A DNA stretch of 64,000 nt from Myxococcales bacterium (GTDB taxonomy: Bacteria > Myxococcota_C > UBA6777). The stretch spans positions 186,001 through 250,000 of the forward strand of contig JACKEL010000001.1 in the NCBI GenBank assembly GCA_020632975.1, in the 5' to 3' direction. Of this stretch, positions 34,143 through 43,733 are shown one piece after another. Position 1 is the first letter of the stretch, and each line of letters begins with the position of its first letter. The notes under the pieces were generated by a model. It searched no databases, was not told the origin of the DNA, and was given only the letters and a program-made list of their open reading frames with translations. A program made the position numbers and the translations under genes.

Positions 34143-35122
34143 CGTGCGGCTGTTCTGAAGATGGACAAGCAACCCTCTCCAATGAAAAAGGAGAACACAC
34201 GCATATCCTCCCCGATGGCTCGGTCTTACACCATACCCACGAACATGAACACGAACATCATCACGAACACAACGCAACTTCCGCAGAAACAACACCTACA
34301 TTATCCTCTGAAACCCCACCACCATCGCCATCTCAGCAACCCCACCATCACGAACATACACACCATGAACACACACATCACGAACACACCCACAGCCACC
34401 ACCACGAGCATACGCATGTGCACCATGCATCGCCCCACGCGAGTGCTTCTCCACAAAGTCAGCCCTTGGAGTTGCATCTCTTAGAACGACGCGTCCTCGA
34501 CAAGAACGACCGTATCGCAGAACGCAATCGCGGTTGGTTTGCGGGTCGTCGCGTGTTGGCGCTCAACTTGATGAGTTCGCCAGGTGCAGGAAAGACGTGC
34601 TTGTTGGAGCGGACCTTGCGCGAGATCAGCGGTCCAACCGCCGTGATCGAAGGTGACCAAGAGACCACCATGGACGCAGAGCGCATCCGTGCCACGGGTG
34701 CTCCCGCGATCCAAGTCAACACAGGGAAAGGCTGCCACCTTGAAGCGGAGATGATCTGGCAAAGCCTCCAGCAACTTCCGCTCAAAGAGCAGACCACCCT
34801 TTTTATCGAAAATGTTGGAAACCTCGTCTGTCCGTCACTTTTCGATCTTGGAGAACACGCACGCGTCGTCCTGATGTCCATCACAGAAGGCGAAGACAAA
34901 CCCCTCAAATACCCCCACATGTTTCGCTCCGCAGACTTGGTCCTACTCACCAAGATCGACCTGCTTCCCTACCTCGACTACGACCTACCACGCGCCCTAC
35001 AAGCCATCCAAGAGGTGCAGCCTGATGCACAGATCCTCCAAGTCTCCGCTCGTTCGGGCGAAGGCATGGAGGCATGGTATACATGGGTCCAACAACAATG
35101 GACCTCACATCACCAAGCATAG
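34133..35122 (+). CDS. hypB: nickel-binding GTPase HypB, His-rich
   Basis: 329 residues. N-terminal MCITCGC is the HypB high-affinity Ni motif. Residues about 23-105 hold roughly 29 His in HxHEHxH-type runs, a nickel storage domain as in Rhizobium or Bradyrhizobium HypB. The GTPase domain follows, with P-loop SSPGAGKTCLLE, switch ENVGNLVCPS and TKIDLLPYLDYD. Last gene of the hyp operon. It stores and loads Ni with HypA. The neighbouring speA gene ends 94 bases away on the other strand. Confidence 0.97.
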   Translation: MCITCGCSEDGQATLSNEKGEHTHILPDGSVLHHTHEHEHEHHHEHNATSAETTPTLSSETPPPSPSQQPHHHEHTHHEHTHHEHTHSHHHEHTHVHHASPHASASPQSQPLELHLLERRVLDKNDRIAERNRGWFAGRRVLALNLMSSPGAGKTCLLERTLREISGPTAVIEGDQETTMDAERIRATGAPAIQVNTGKGCHLEAEMIWQSLQQLPLKEQTTLFIENVGNLVCPSLFDLGEHARVVLMSITEGEDKPLKYPHMFRSADLVLLTKIDLLPYLDYDLPRALQAIQEVQPDAQILQVSARSGEGMEAWYTWVQQQWTSHHQA

Positions 35123-35216
35123 GGCTTTTTCGCAAAAGGTTTGGGAAAGAGAAGACGCTGAGAAAAGCTCGCAGCATGTGGAGGGAAGCTATGGGAGCCC
35201 AGCCAAGGGCCATCGA

Positions 35217-37106
35217 TTAGTCTTCGAGGTAGGTGTAACTGGTGAGACCTTCGTCCATCGCTTCCATGGCGATCGCGAGGATATCTGGGGGAAGCTCGGA
35301 TCGTTCGAGCTTTTTGTACAAGGCTTCTCGCAGCTTGGTGGTTTCGTATCCAACTTCGCGCAAGAGCTTGTCTGTGGTGTCGCCTTTGGTCACAGAAGAG
35401 ATCCGCCAGCCACCTTCGTAAAGCTCGATGTTGGCGGCGTCTGTGCTTCCAAACAGGTTGTGGATATCGCCCAAGGTTTCTTGGTAGGCTCCCACCAAAA
35501 AGATCCCAAGCAGATAATCTCGACCAGGCAAAGGCAAGTGCACAGGTAGCGTCGTCGTGATCCCGTCTTGCTCGATGTAGTGATCGATGCGACCGTCAGA
35601 GTCACAAGTCAGGTCCTCCAAACGCGCACGGCGAACAGGAGGCTCATTCAAACGCTCCAAAGGAACGATGGGAAAGACTTGCTCAATCGCCCAGATATCG
35701 GGCGTTGAACGAAAGACGGAGAAGTTGCAAAAGTATTTATCAGCGAGGATATCGCCCAACTCATCGAGGAGTTCGCGATGTCCACGGTTTTTCGGTTCAA
35801 GCGAACGATAGACTTTGCGACACACCGCAAAGAACAACTCATCCAACCAAGCACGCTCTTCCAAAGACAACATGCCGTGGCCAAAAAGCGAGCGGCCTTC
35901 ACTCAAAAAGTGCTGTGCCTCGTAGTAAGCCTCGATCGGCGGGCGCTCATCGTCTTCTTCAGCGAGGACGTGCATCGTTTGAACAACATAATGCGCATCT
36001 TTGGGAGGAGGATCGCCCATCCACTCAGGCGCAGTCTCAAGCTCTGTCACGTGGGTCACCAACACTGCGTGGTGTGCAGTCAACGCACGACCCGACTCCG
36101 TGATGATGTTGGGATGGGGCAGATCATGTTCTGTACAAACCCGCTCCAACGCTTCCACGATGTTTTCAGCGTACTGTTCAGCACCATAGTTCATCGAAAA
36201 GAAGCTACGACCACGACAGCCTTCGTAATCCACTGCAAGACCACCACCCACATCCATGGTGTCGATGGGTACGCCTTGTTGACGAAGCTCCACATAGTAA
36301 CGTGCTGCTTCACTGATACCTTGCTGGATATTGCGAACATTCGAGATCTGCGAACCCATGTGAAAGTGCAACAGACGCAAGCTCGACAACATCCCCGCAC
36401 GACGGGCATCATTGGTCAGTTCCAAAAGTTGGCGTGCAGACAAACCAAACTTGGCCTTTTCGCCGCCCGTGCTTTGCCACTTGCCTACGCCCAAAGACGA
36501 CAGACGCAAGCGCACACCCAACAAAGGCTCGATCCCAAGGAGCTTGGACTCTTCCACCACCAACTGAAACTCAGCAGCCTTTTCGATCACCAAGTAGACA
36601 TTGAGGCCCATCGCGCGGCCCAACAACGCCAAACGCACGTACTCACGGTCTTTATAACCATTGCAGATAATCGTACAACCAGGGCGCGCGGCAAGCGCCA
36701 AGATCGCGATAAGCTCGGGCTTACTGCCTGCTTCCAAACCGATCTGATCCCCACCGCGCTGCACCAATTCGTTCACAACAGTCGCACGTTGGTTCACTTT
36801 GACAGGGTACACACAGGTGTATCGACCTTGATAATTCACATTTTTCATCATCTTGGAGAAAGCCGCTGTCAATGTCGAAACACGCTCACCCAAGATATCC
36901 GCAAAACGCATCAAGATCGGAAGCTTCAGGCCCATACGCTGCGATTCTTCCACAACCTCTGCCAGCGGAACACGCGAGTGTTTGTGGGCTGTCGGCAAAG
37001 CGCACACGCGACCCTGCACATCCACATCAAAGAATCCCTCGCTCCACTGACGCACATTGTACAAACGCCGCGCTGACTCGATATCCCAATGACTCAATCT
37101 TGACAT
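35217..37106 (-). CDS. speA: biosynthetic arginine decarboxylase
   Basis: 629 residues, usual length. PLP-lysine motif CVYPVKVNQRATVV near 98-111; ELGLEAGSKPEL-type segment (IGLEAGSKPELIAIL), SRLLHFHMGSQISNVRNIQQGI region and late CDSDGRID, all as in SpeA. It converts arginine to agmatine, the first step of the agmatine route to putrescine. No agmatinase is close. Only a weak GGA precedes the ATG. Confidence 0.95.
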   Translation of the reverse strand: MSRLSHWDIESARRLYNVRQWSEGFFDVDVQGRVCALPTAHKHSRVPLAEVVEESQRMGLKLPILMRFADILGERVSTLTAAFSKMMKNVNYQGRYTCVYPVKVNQRATVVNELVQRGGDQIGLEAGSKPELIAILALAARPGCTIICNGYKDREYVRLALLGRAMGLNVYLVIEKAAEFQLVVEESKLLGIEPLLGVRLRLSSLGVGKWQSTGGEKAKFGLSARQLLELTNDARRAGMLSSLRLLHFHMGSQISNVRNIQQGISEAARYYVELRQQGVPIDTMDVGGGLAVDYEGCRGRSFFSMNYGAEQYAENIVEALERVCTEHDLPHPNIITESGRALTAHHAVLVTHVTELETAPEWMGDPPPKDAHYVVQTMHVLAEEDDERPPIEAYYEAQHFLSEGRSLFGHGMLSLEERAWLDELFFAVCRKVYRSLEPKNRGHRELLDELGDILADKYFCNFSVFRSTPDIWAIEQVFPIVPLERLNEPPVRRARLEDLTCDSDGRIDHYIEQDGITTTLPVHLPLPGRDYLLGIFLVGAYQETLGDIHNLFGSTDAANIELYEGGWRISSVTKGDTTDKLLREVGYETTKLREALYKKLERSELPPDILAIAMEAMDEGLTSYTYLED

Positions 37107-37286
37107 CTATGTTTTTTCCACCTTCTACCGCAACATTCAGGAATAATATCCCAAATCAAAAAGGAAAAATCCCCTAAGTCTCTAAATGCTTACCCGACCC
37201 CCTCCACCAAAGGCATACACTCTTAACGAAACCCCCACAAAGAGTCAACAATCATCTGCAAACCACTTCAACAAGCCCACCCTCCC

Positions 37287-37311
37287 TGTCACAGAACTGT
37301 CTTTTGTGACA
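37287..37311. promoter_or_regulatory. inverted repeat, possible operator
   Basis: Perfect seven-base inverted repeat TGTCACA-N11-TGTGACA in the speA/MFS spacer. Regulator unknown. Confidence 0.4.
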
Positions 37312-37445
37312 AACTTCTCGCCATCCGACACAAAAATAAAAAATTAATAAAAACAAATCATTACAAAATAAAACTTGACAAACAACTACCCCCCAAAGCA
37401 TCTTACTCATTTGACTCTAGAGAATTCATGACACCTAAAAGACAT

Positions 37446-37465
37446 ATTTTAGCTTAGGCTAAAAT
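37446..37465. promoter_or_regulatory. inverted repeat upstream of MFS gene
   Basis: Perfect eight-base inverted repeat ATTTTAGC-TTAG-GCTAAAAT, 121 bases before the MFS start. Could be an operator; no T-run follows, so a terminator is less likely. Confidence 0.4.
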
Positions 37466-37585
37466 CATTACCAGAGATCGTCAGGAGCCCAAAGAAGAAC
37501 GTATCAAAGTAAAAAATACACACACCTTCTTCTGCACGTGCCCGCAGGCAACGATCCCCCCCCACGGAAAGGAGGCAATGTCCCC

Positions 37586-38866
37586 ATGTCTCACTCTGCC
37601 GCTATCCACTCCCAAATCTCCCCACAGAACCAGCTTAATCAATTGCGTCTTGTCACTTGGAGCTACTGGTTATCGACCTTTTCTGAGGGCGCGACCCGTA
37701 TCTTGATACCTCTTTATTTTCATAGCCTTGGCATGAAGATCACCAAGATTGCTTTCATGTTTTTGTGCTACGAGTTGTGTGGCCTTTTGGCCAACATGAT
37801 CGCAGGATTTTGGCTCAATCGTAACGGCTACCGCAAAGCTTTTTTGTGTGCCTTGGGCTTACACACTGTCGCGAGTGCAGGTTATTTGTTCTTAGGACCG
37901 ATGGGCTCGGGCTGGCTGTTGCTCGCTTGGGTCAGTAGTTTGCGTGCGACACGGGGCGTCGCCAAAGAGGTCCTGAAGACCACCAGTTCATCTTATGTAA
38001 AACACTTGCAAACCCACCACATGCAAACGCACTTCCTTTTGGGCGGTAAAGATAGCGCCAAAGGGATCGGCCTTTTGCTCGGTGGCTTGTTGTTGACCTT
38101 CTTTGGTTTCACAGGTTCTTTCTTGTTGTTGGGGCTCTCCACAGCGCTATGTATGCTGTGGGCTTGGTTCACCCTTGAGGACTTCCGCGAAACCAAGTCG
38201 ATCTCTTTCCGCAGCTTCGGGCAAGTAGAGTCCCGCATGACACTTCTCGCCACAGGACGCGCGCTACTCTACGCAGGTCGGGATCTTTGGTTGGTGTTGG
38301 CGCTGCCGATCTACCTCAGTACAGCGGGCGTTTCGAAGATCTCTGTCGGTGCGATCCTTGCTCTTGGGTTGGTGACCTTTGGTTTGGTCCAACCCGTCTC
38401 GGGTTGGTGGATCAAGCGTCGTTTTGTATGGCGTCAACGCACCCTGAAAGCGCCTTGGCTCTATGAGCGCGTGTTGGGCCTCTCCTCACTTTGTTTGGCC
38501 CTGATCCCCTTGATGATGGTCTTTTTGGGGCAACAGATCGCCGTCGCTGTTGCTTTGATCATCCTCTACAACATCCTTTCGGGGATCGCGACTGCTCCGC
38601 ACAATGACCTTCAACTGCGTTTTGCCCGCAAAGAACGTGCGTCTGTCGATATCGCGTATTACAAAACCATCTCGCAGATCGGCAAGATCTGTGCGGTGTT
38701 TTTCTCGGGTCTGCTCTTTGCGAAGTGGGGTCTTTCAGGCTGCCTTTGGGCCTCTTTTGGCTGCTTGGTCTTGTCGTCGTTGCTTGGTCTTTGGATCACC
38801 TCGCTTTCCCAAAAGACACCCCAAGCACAAAAGTTCCTTCAAAAGTACGTACAACTCGACACCTAA
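37586..38866 (+). CDS. MFS transporter
   Basis: 426 residues from the ATG at 37586 (AAGGAGG ten bases upstream; the open frame begins at 37538). About 12 membrane helices in two halves separated by a cytoplasmic loop near 200 (FTLEDFRETKSIS). N-terminal motif WSYWLSTFSEGATRILIPLYF and NRNGYRKAF after helix 2, in the position of MFS motif A. Substrate unknown. It precedes an anion-porin-like gene by 34 bases, so they may serve the same uptake. Confidence 0.85.
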   Translation: MSHSAAIHSQISPQNQLNQLRLVTWSYWLSTFSEGATRILIPLYFHSLGMKITKIAFMFLCYELCGLLANMIAGFWLNRNGYRKAFLCALGLHTVASAGYLFLGPMGSGWLLLAWVSSLRATRGVAKEVLKTTSSSYVKHLQTHHMQTHFLLGGKDSAKGIGLLLGGLLLTFFGFTGSFLLLGLSTALCMLWAWFTLEDFRETKSISFRSFGQVESRMTLLATGRALLYAGRDLWLVLALPIYLSTAGVSKISVGAILALGLVTFGLVQPVSGWWIKRRFVWRQRTLKAPWLYERVLGLSSLCLALIPLMMVFLGQQIAVAVALIILYNILSGIATAPHNDLQLRFARKERASVDIAYYKTISQIGKICAVFFSGLLFAKWGLSGCLWASFGCLVLSSLLGLWITSLSQKTPQAQKFLQKYVQLDT

Positions 38867-38900
38867 CCTTCACTCACCAAAGTCTCGCGCAGGTCCGTTG

Positions 38901-40148
38901 ATGCACTCACTCAGACTTCTCTTTGCACTGCTGCTCTTTTGGTTTTTCCCCTCACTCGCTCAAGCCCAGCCCACTTCTCGACCGACCTCACAAAAACAAA
39001 CAACTTCCCAACCCACCGCTGCCCCAAGCTCGTCCCCCACCCAAGTAACGAGCGCGATCATCCCTCCTTCCAAAGAAGAAAACTTTGGCTACCAAGAAGG
39101 ATTTTTCCTCAAAGCCCCCAAAGGCATCTTCTCTTTGTTTTTTCGCGGTGTGTTGCAGACACGCCTGACTTGGTTGCGAGACCCCCGACCTTCCCAACAA
39201 AATGATACCTTGGGGGTCTTTATCCGCAGAGCCCGTCTAAACTTCCATGGCACGGCCTTTACCAAAGCCCTACGCTACCGCATCCAAGTCTCTTTCGACC
39301 GAGGACTCAGCGGACTCAAAGATCTCTATCTCGACTACACATTTGTGGAACCTTGGCTTCGTGTTCGTGTGGGTCAGTTCAAACGCCCATTCTCCCGCCA
39401 GTTCCTCACCTCTGGGCGGCGTCTTGAGCTGGTTGGACGCTCGATCTTGCACGACTTTTTCTGGATTGATCGAGATATCGGGGCCATGCTCCATGGCCGA
39501 GGACGCTACTTTGACTGGTCCATCGGCGTTTTCAACGGAACCACCAGCGACACCCGTTTTCTTTGTGAGGTCGAGATCGCGAACCCCCAAAGCAGCGGAA
39601 AAGTTACGGACTGTGAGATCACACATCGACCCGACTTTTTGAAGCCTGCACTCGTGGCGCGTGTAAACCTTCATACTGCGGGCTTTCGGGGGTATCGAGA
39701 AGGAGATATCGAAGGTGGAGGACTGCGTTTTGCGGCAGGTGCGGGGACCTACATCGAATGGGATGCGGATCGCGATGGACAAGCAGGCATCCAAGCAGAG
39801 ATCGACTACAGCCTAAAAGCCCATGGATTCGCAAGTACAGGCAGCTTTAAGCTCGCAACACGTCAACAAAGTAGCTTCCTCGAACAAAAGCTCCACTCGC
39901 TAGGCGTGATGTTCCAAGCAAGCTACATCTTCCAAAAAACTTACCAACTCGCCGCTCGCTACGCCTTTACAAGCACACCCAACACGAGCAATACTCTCCC
40001 CCAACACGAGTTTTCGATGGCTTTTGGTATCCTTTTGTATGGCCACCATCTCAAATGGCAAAACGAGTTTTCCGTGTTGCTCTTGGATGAACAAGGCCAA
40101 CAAAGCACGTACTATCGCTTGCGCTCACAAATCCAACTCGCCATCTAA
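38901..40148 (+). CDS. OprP-like outer-membrane porin
   Basis: 415 residues from the ATG at 38901. Signal peptide LLFALLLFWFFPSLAQAQ, a Ser/Thr/Pro/Gln linker, then a beta-barrel of the phosphate-selective porin O/P family (FRGVLQTRLTWL, FIRRARLNFHGT, LRVRVGQFKRPFSRQF, WIDRDIGAMLHGRG), ending YRLRSQIQLAI. The RxGQFKxPF motif is typical. Selectivity for phosphate, pyrophosphate or other anions cannot be read off. Confidence 0.87.
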   Translation: MHSLRLLFALLLFWFFPSLAQAQPTSRPTSQKQTTSQPTAAPSSSPTQVTSAIIPPSKEENFGYQEGFFLKAPKGIFSLFFRGVLQTRLTWLRDPRPSQQNDTLGVFIRRARLNFHGTAFTKALRYRIQVSFDRGLSGLKDLYLDYTFVEPWLRVRVGQFKRPFSRQFLTSGRRLELVGRSILHDFFWIDRDIGAMLHGRGRYFDWSIGVFNGTTSDTRFLCEVEIANPQSSGKVTDCEITHRPDFLKPALVARVNLHTAGFRGYREGDIEGGGLRFAAGAGTYIEWDADRDGQAGIQAEIDYSLKAHGFASTGSFKLATRQQSSFLEQKLHSLGVMFQASYIFQKTYQLAARYAFTSTPNTSNTLPQHEFSMAFGILLYGHHLKWQNEFSVLLLDEQGQQSTYYRLRSQIQLAI

Positions 40149-40170
40149 TCCCACGCTCACGAGGCCCACG

Positions 40171-40671
40171 ATGACCCTTAGTGCGACGGCGAAACGCTAC
40201 ATCCTCGCGATCCACATTATCTTTGCGAGCGTCTGGGTGGGCGCCATCGCAGTGCTTTTTTTGCTCGCCCTCAAAGGGACGTGGACCACGCACCCAGCCC
40301 AACGTGAACTGCTCCACGCCACCTTCCTACACATCGAATACATCTTGATTATCCCGCCCGCTTTTGGCTCGCTGATCACGGGAGGTATCCTCTCCTGGAA
40401 AACCAATTGGGGTTTCTTTGTGTACCGTTGGGTCGTGGCCAAGTGGATCGCCACCATCGCTTTGATCTTGTTTGGTGCCTTTTTCCTCAACACCTGGCTT
40501 GAAGGGATGTATGCAATCGTCCTCAAACAAGGCGGACAAGCCACCCTCAACAAACTTTACCAACGTTACGCCCAAAACAACCTGATCTTTGTCCCCATCC
40601 AGTGGGTCGTCTTGCTGTTTCTGGTCGTGATCTCTTCAGTCAAACCATGGGGCAAAAGAAAAACCGCTTAG
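40171..40671 (+). CDS. four-helix membrane protein (DUF2269-like)
   Basis: 166 residues; GAGG precedes the ATG at 40171. Four membrane helices: YILAIHIIFASVWVGAIAVLF, IIPPAFGSLITGGIL, WVVAKWIATIALILFGAFF and FVPIQWVVLLFLVVISS. The start HIIFASVWVGA and the Gly-rich second helix resemble DUF2269 proteins (heme- or copper-related membrane proteins of unknown role). Twenty-two bases after the porin stop, so likely one transcript. Confidence 0.75.
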   Translation: MTLSATAKRYILAIHIIFASVWVGAIAVLFLLALKGTWTTHPAQRELLHATFLHIEYILIIPPAFGSLITGGILSWKTNWGFFVYRWVVAKWIATIALILFGAFFLNTWLEGMYAIVLKQGGQATLNKLYQRYAQNNLIFVPIQWVVLLFLVVISSVKPWGKRKTA

Positions 40672-40757
40672 CCTCCCAACCCAATCAGCCCAAAAACCCC
40701 AGCCTAGGCAGCCCAAAAAGCCCCCCTCCCCACAAGTCCAGCACAAAGCGCCACCAC

Positions 40758-41051
40758 CTAGGGATGATGCCTCACAGGTGGCACTCTTTTTTCACCAGAA
40801 AGCATCTTTGCACGCGAGGAAACCCCCGAGGCGTCGGGCTGATGGCTTGCTGCACAAGAAGCACACAGTTTCAATTCGCGCGCGATCTCCCAACCTTCGG
40901 GGTCAGGGAGATCTTTGAGGGCGGACTTTGGCAAAGAAGAAAACTCACTCGTCCGAAGGATCGGATAGAGGCAACGGCGCATCGCGATCACGACGCGGTT
41001 TTGGGGGACTCCAGGGGCGGTCATTTGCTGACAGTCTTCGCATCGAAACAT
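40758..41051 (-). CDS. small zinc-ribbon protein
   Basis: 97 residues from an ATG at 41051. The open frame runs back into galT, but the upstream part reads as the shadow of galT, while the last 97 residues look genuine. Two Cys pairs, FRCEDCQQ near the start and LCASCAASH near 63, would bind one zinc. The opening MFRCEDC...PGVPQNRVVIAMRRCLYP is like small zinc-ribbon proteins I recall from deltaproteobacteria. No ribosome site is obvious, so the start is uncertain. 154 bases after galT on the same strand. Confidence 0.5.
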   Translation of the reverse strand: MFRCEDCQQMTAPGVPQNRVVIAMRRCLYPILRTSEFSSLPKSALKDLPDPEGWEIARELKLCASCAASHQPDASGVSSRAKMLSGEKRVPPVRHHP

Positions 41052-41205
41052 CGGCAATAAGGGGGCGTCCGAGACGCTGCATGAGAAAAAGACAAGAGAC
41101 AAAGCTCTCACCCTTTCTGCGCAATGACACCCACCTCTCTTTTCAAAAAAGCCCCCGACCCCACCCAGTCCATATCCTCTCACCCCATTCGCGAAGCTCA
41201 GCGAC

Positions 41206-42243
41206 TCAATCGATGGAAAGAGAGCGAAGGCGCGCAGCGGCCTGTTCTGCTGTGAGATCACGTTGGGACTCCGCAAGCATCTCGTAGCCCACCATGAACT
41301 TTTTGACGGTCGCGGAACGCAAAAGCGGCGGATAAAAGTGCGCATGCAACGTCCAGTGTTCGGCCTCTTTTTCAGAAGAAGGCGCACCATGCCAGCCCAT
41401 CGAATAGGGAAAAGACACCTCAAAAAGCCGATCATATCGCGTCAAGGAGCGTTTAAGGATCTGTGCAAGCGTACGATGCTCTTCAAGGCGCAGATGATGA
41501 AGATGTCGGATACCAGGTCTTTTTGGCAAAAGCAGCGTTTCAAACGGCCAGACCGCCCAAAAAGGCACGATCACCAACCAATCATCATTCTCCTCCACGA
41601 TGCGCTCTTGCGCCTCCATCTCTCGCCGCACCACTTCTTCAAGCAAGTTCTTTCCGTGCTTTTGGAAGAAAAGCCGTTGTTGAGTCTCTTCTGCTTGCAC
41701 TTCGTTGGGTAAAAAGTCGCTGGCCCAGATCTGACCGTGCAGATGGGGATTGGAGCAACCCATCACCTCGCCTTTGTTCTCGAAGATCTGCACCCACGCA
41801 TAACGCGCGGAAAGCTCGTTGTACTGGTCCTGCCACAAAGCCACGACCTTTTCGATCGCCTCAACCTCCATCTCAGGAAGCGTAAGGTCATGCCTTGGCG
41901 AAAAACAAATCACACGACACTCACCACGCACAGGGGCGATCCGAAACAACGAATCCACCGAGGTCTCCGAGGATGCAGTGGGTGTGTCTGAGAGCAACGC
42001 GGAAAAGTCGTTGGTAAAGACAAAAGTGTCCTTGTAGGGGGGATTTTGTTGCCCTCCCGCACGCACATTATCAGGACACAGATAACAGTGGGGATCATGA
42101 GCGGGCCGCTTTTGTGTGGAAAGCGACTCTTTGGCCCCCTGCCAAGGGCGTTTGTTGCGATGGGGAGACACCAAGACCCACTCACCACGCAAAGGATTGT
42201 AACGGCGGTGTGGATGATCTTCGACGCGAAACGTTGGGCTCAT
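41206..42243 (-). CDS. galT: galactose-1-phosphate uridylyltransferase
   Basis: 345 residues from the ATG at 42243 with AAAGGAAT upstream. HIT-like fold: RRYNPLRGEWVLVSPHRNKRPW, zinc region CYLCPDN, and the active site CSNPHLHGQIW. In E. coli the nucleophile segment is HPH; here it is HLH, keeping both His. Downstream WSVCPFWAVWPFE-like NDWLVIVPFWAVWPFET and GWHGAP are standard. It converts galactose-1-phosphate and UDP-glucose to glucose-1-phosphate and UDP-galactose. Follows galK by 48 bases. Confidence 0.95.
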   Translation of the reverse strand: MSPTFRVEDHPHRRYNPLRGEWVLVSPHRNKRPWQGAKESLSTQKRPAHDPHCYLCPDNVRAGGQQNPPYKDTFVFTNDFSALLSDTPTASSETSVDSLFRIAPVRGECRVICFSPRHDLTLPEMEVEAIEKVVALWQDQYNELSARYAWVQIFENKGEVMGCSNPHLHGQIWASDFLPNEVQAEETQQRLFFQKHGKNLLEEVVRREMEAQERIVEENDDWLVIVPFWAVWPFETLLLPKRPGIRHLHHLRLEEHRTLAQILKRSLTRYDRLFEVSFPYSMGWHGAPSSEKEAEHWTLHAHFYPPLLRSATVKKFMVGYEMLAESQRDLTAEQAAARLRSLSID

Positions 42244-42291
42244 GGGGATTCCTTTCTTGAGCAAAGTCCAAAGCTCACACAACAAAGAGCG

Positions 42292-43518
42292 CTATCCTCT
42301 CGTAGTAGGAACGATCTCCAACGCTCCAGGGCCGATCCGCGCACGCAAAAAAGTCGGAGACCAACCAAAATGCGCCCGATACGCCGCACCAACCGTCGAA
42401 GTGTAAGACGATATCTTTTCCCGTTCGACCACAGCGATCATGCACCCACCCGAACCATCTCCCCCCGTCATCCGCGCACCAACGCACCCAGAAAAGGACT
42501 GACTGGCCTTGACCAAAAAGTCGATCTGCGGTCCTGAGATCTCGTAATCTTCGGCCAAAGAAGCATGGCCAGCGTCCAAGATCTTGCCAAAGGTCTCGAT
42601 ATCACCGCGTCTAAGGGCATCCTCTGCGGCTTTTACACGTTGGGGCTCAGACAAAAGATGGCGCGCACGTTTTTGTAAGACTGGCTCATCAAACAAGGCC
42701 AAGGCCCGTTCGACTTCTTCCACAGGCAACTTACACAAGACCTCGCAGCCAAGGTGCTCTTTGACGCGGCGCGCGATCTCGTCAGCCTCTGCGCGTCGTT
42801 CGTTGTACACCGAAGAGGCGAGCGTACGGGACTTTTGCGAGTCCACGATCATCAAGACATACGCATCGAAAGGCAACGGTACATACGAGACATCCAGCGT
42901 TTCACAGTCCATCAAGATCCCATGACCTTCGCGCCCCAAGGCCACAGAAGCTTGGTCCATCACGCCACAGTTCACGCCATTGAACGTATTTTCCGCATGT
43001 TGGGTAAGCCATGCCATCTGTTTGCGCGCATCCATCGGATCTTCAGCAAGCGAATAACCAGAAAAAGCCTCGATGATCAGGGCTGTGCAAACCTCCAAAG
43101 AAGCCGAACTCGAAAGCCCTCCTCCTGGGATATCGCCATGATAAAAGATCTCCAACGGCGGTATATTCGCCCCCCGCGCAAGATACTCCGCAAACACCCC
43201 TTTGGGATAATTGGCCCACCCGTCTTCTTCGCGAAACGCCAAGCCTTCGTCCAAGGGAAAGCGCACCACCCGATCGAAGCGCGTGGAACGCACCGCCACA
43301 CCCGCTTGGGTGCCCACGCGCGCAGCCGCAAAGGTGCCCACATGCAAAGTCGCTGGAAAGACCAATCCACCGCAATAATCGATATGCTCACCAATCAGAT
43401 TGACCCGCCCTGGTGAAAAGAAATACCGCATCTCCTCGAAAGATGGACCAAACAACGCTTCAAGTTTTTCGCCAAGCAACGAACAGATATCCTGAAAGTC
43501 TTGATATAACGCAGTCAT
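42292..43518 (-). CDS. galK: galactokinase
   Basis: 408 residues, GHMP kinase. SPGRVNLIGEHIDYCGG near 35-51 is the galactokinase signature, GGGLSSSASLEVCTALI the phosphate-binding loop, and RMTGGDGSGGCMIAVV motif 3. Catalyses ATP-dependent phosphorylation of galactose at C1. Divergent from the alpha-galactosidase gene, so 43519-43733 should hold both promoters. No galE or regulator is in view. Confidence 0.95.
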   Translation of the reverse strand: MTALYQDFQDICSLLGEKLEALFGPSFEEMRYFFSPGRVNLIGEHIDYCGGLVFPATLHVGTFAAARVGTQAGVAVRSTRFDRVVRFPLDEGLAFREEDGWANYPKGVFAEYLARGANIPPLEIFYHGDIPGGGLSSSASLEVCTALIIEAFSGYSLAEDPMDARKQMAWLTQHAENTFNGVNCGVMDQASVALGREGHGILMDCETLDVSYVPLPFDAYVLMIVDSQKSRTLASSVYNERRAEADEIARRVKEHLGCEVLCKLPVEEVERALALFDEPVLQKRARHLLSEPQRVKAAEDALRRGDIETFGKILDAGHASLAEDYEISGPQIDFLVKASQSFSGCVGARMTGGDGSGGCMIAVVEREKISSYTSTVGAAYRAHFGWSPTFLRARIGPGALEIVPTTRG

Positions 43519-43733
43519 ACACCCTCACTTTGCGCCAAAAGATCCCCCACTCTATAACACCACGCACAACCAAAAGAAAGCAGCCACACGCCCCCTCACA
43601 ACACTTCCGCGCCTTCGTGCTACTTGCCGAATACCCACGCTTTGCGCCAAGATACATCCCTGACTTCACGTGTGAAAAGAGAGTTCGCCCAAGCCCACAA
43701 CCTTGGCCTGATGAATCCAAAGAAGGAACGCTG

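Larger units (their letters stand above)
37107..37585. other. AT-rich divergent intergenic region
   Basis: 479 bases between speA and an MFS gene. A-rich around 37320-37375, with TTGACA at 37375-37380 but no good -10 at standard spacing. Contains the two inverted repeats listed separately. A 53-codon plus frame from 37187 is not credible. Confidence 0.5.

Noticed and set aside
35778..37076. 432-codon plus-strand open frame antisense to speA
   Set aside because: SpeA on the minus strand has the full family pattern. This frame has no ribosome site or known motif and comes from codon usage that avoids stops in the opposite frame.
41052..41435. N-terminal extension of the zinc-ribbon frame into galT
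   Set aside because: This part lies inside galT in another frame and lacks a ribosome site; I kept only the last 97 residues.
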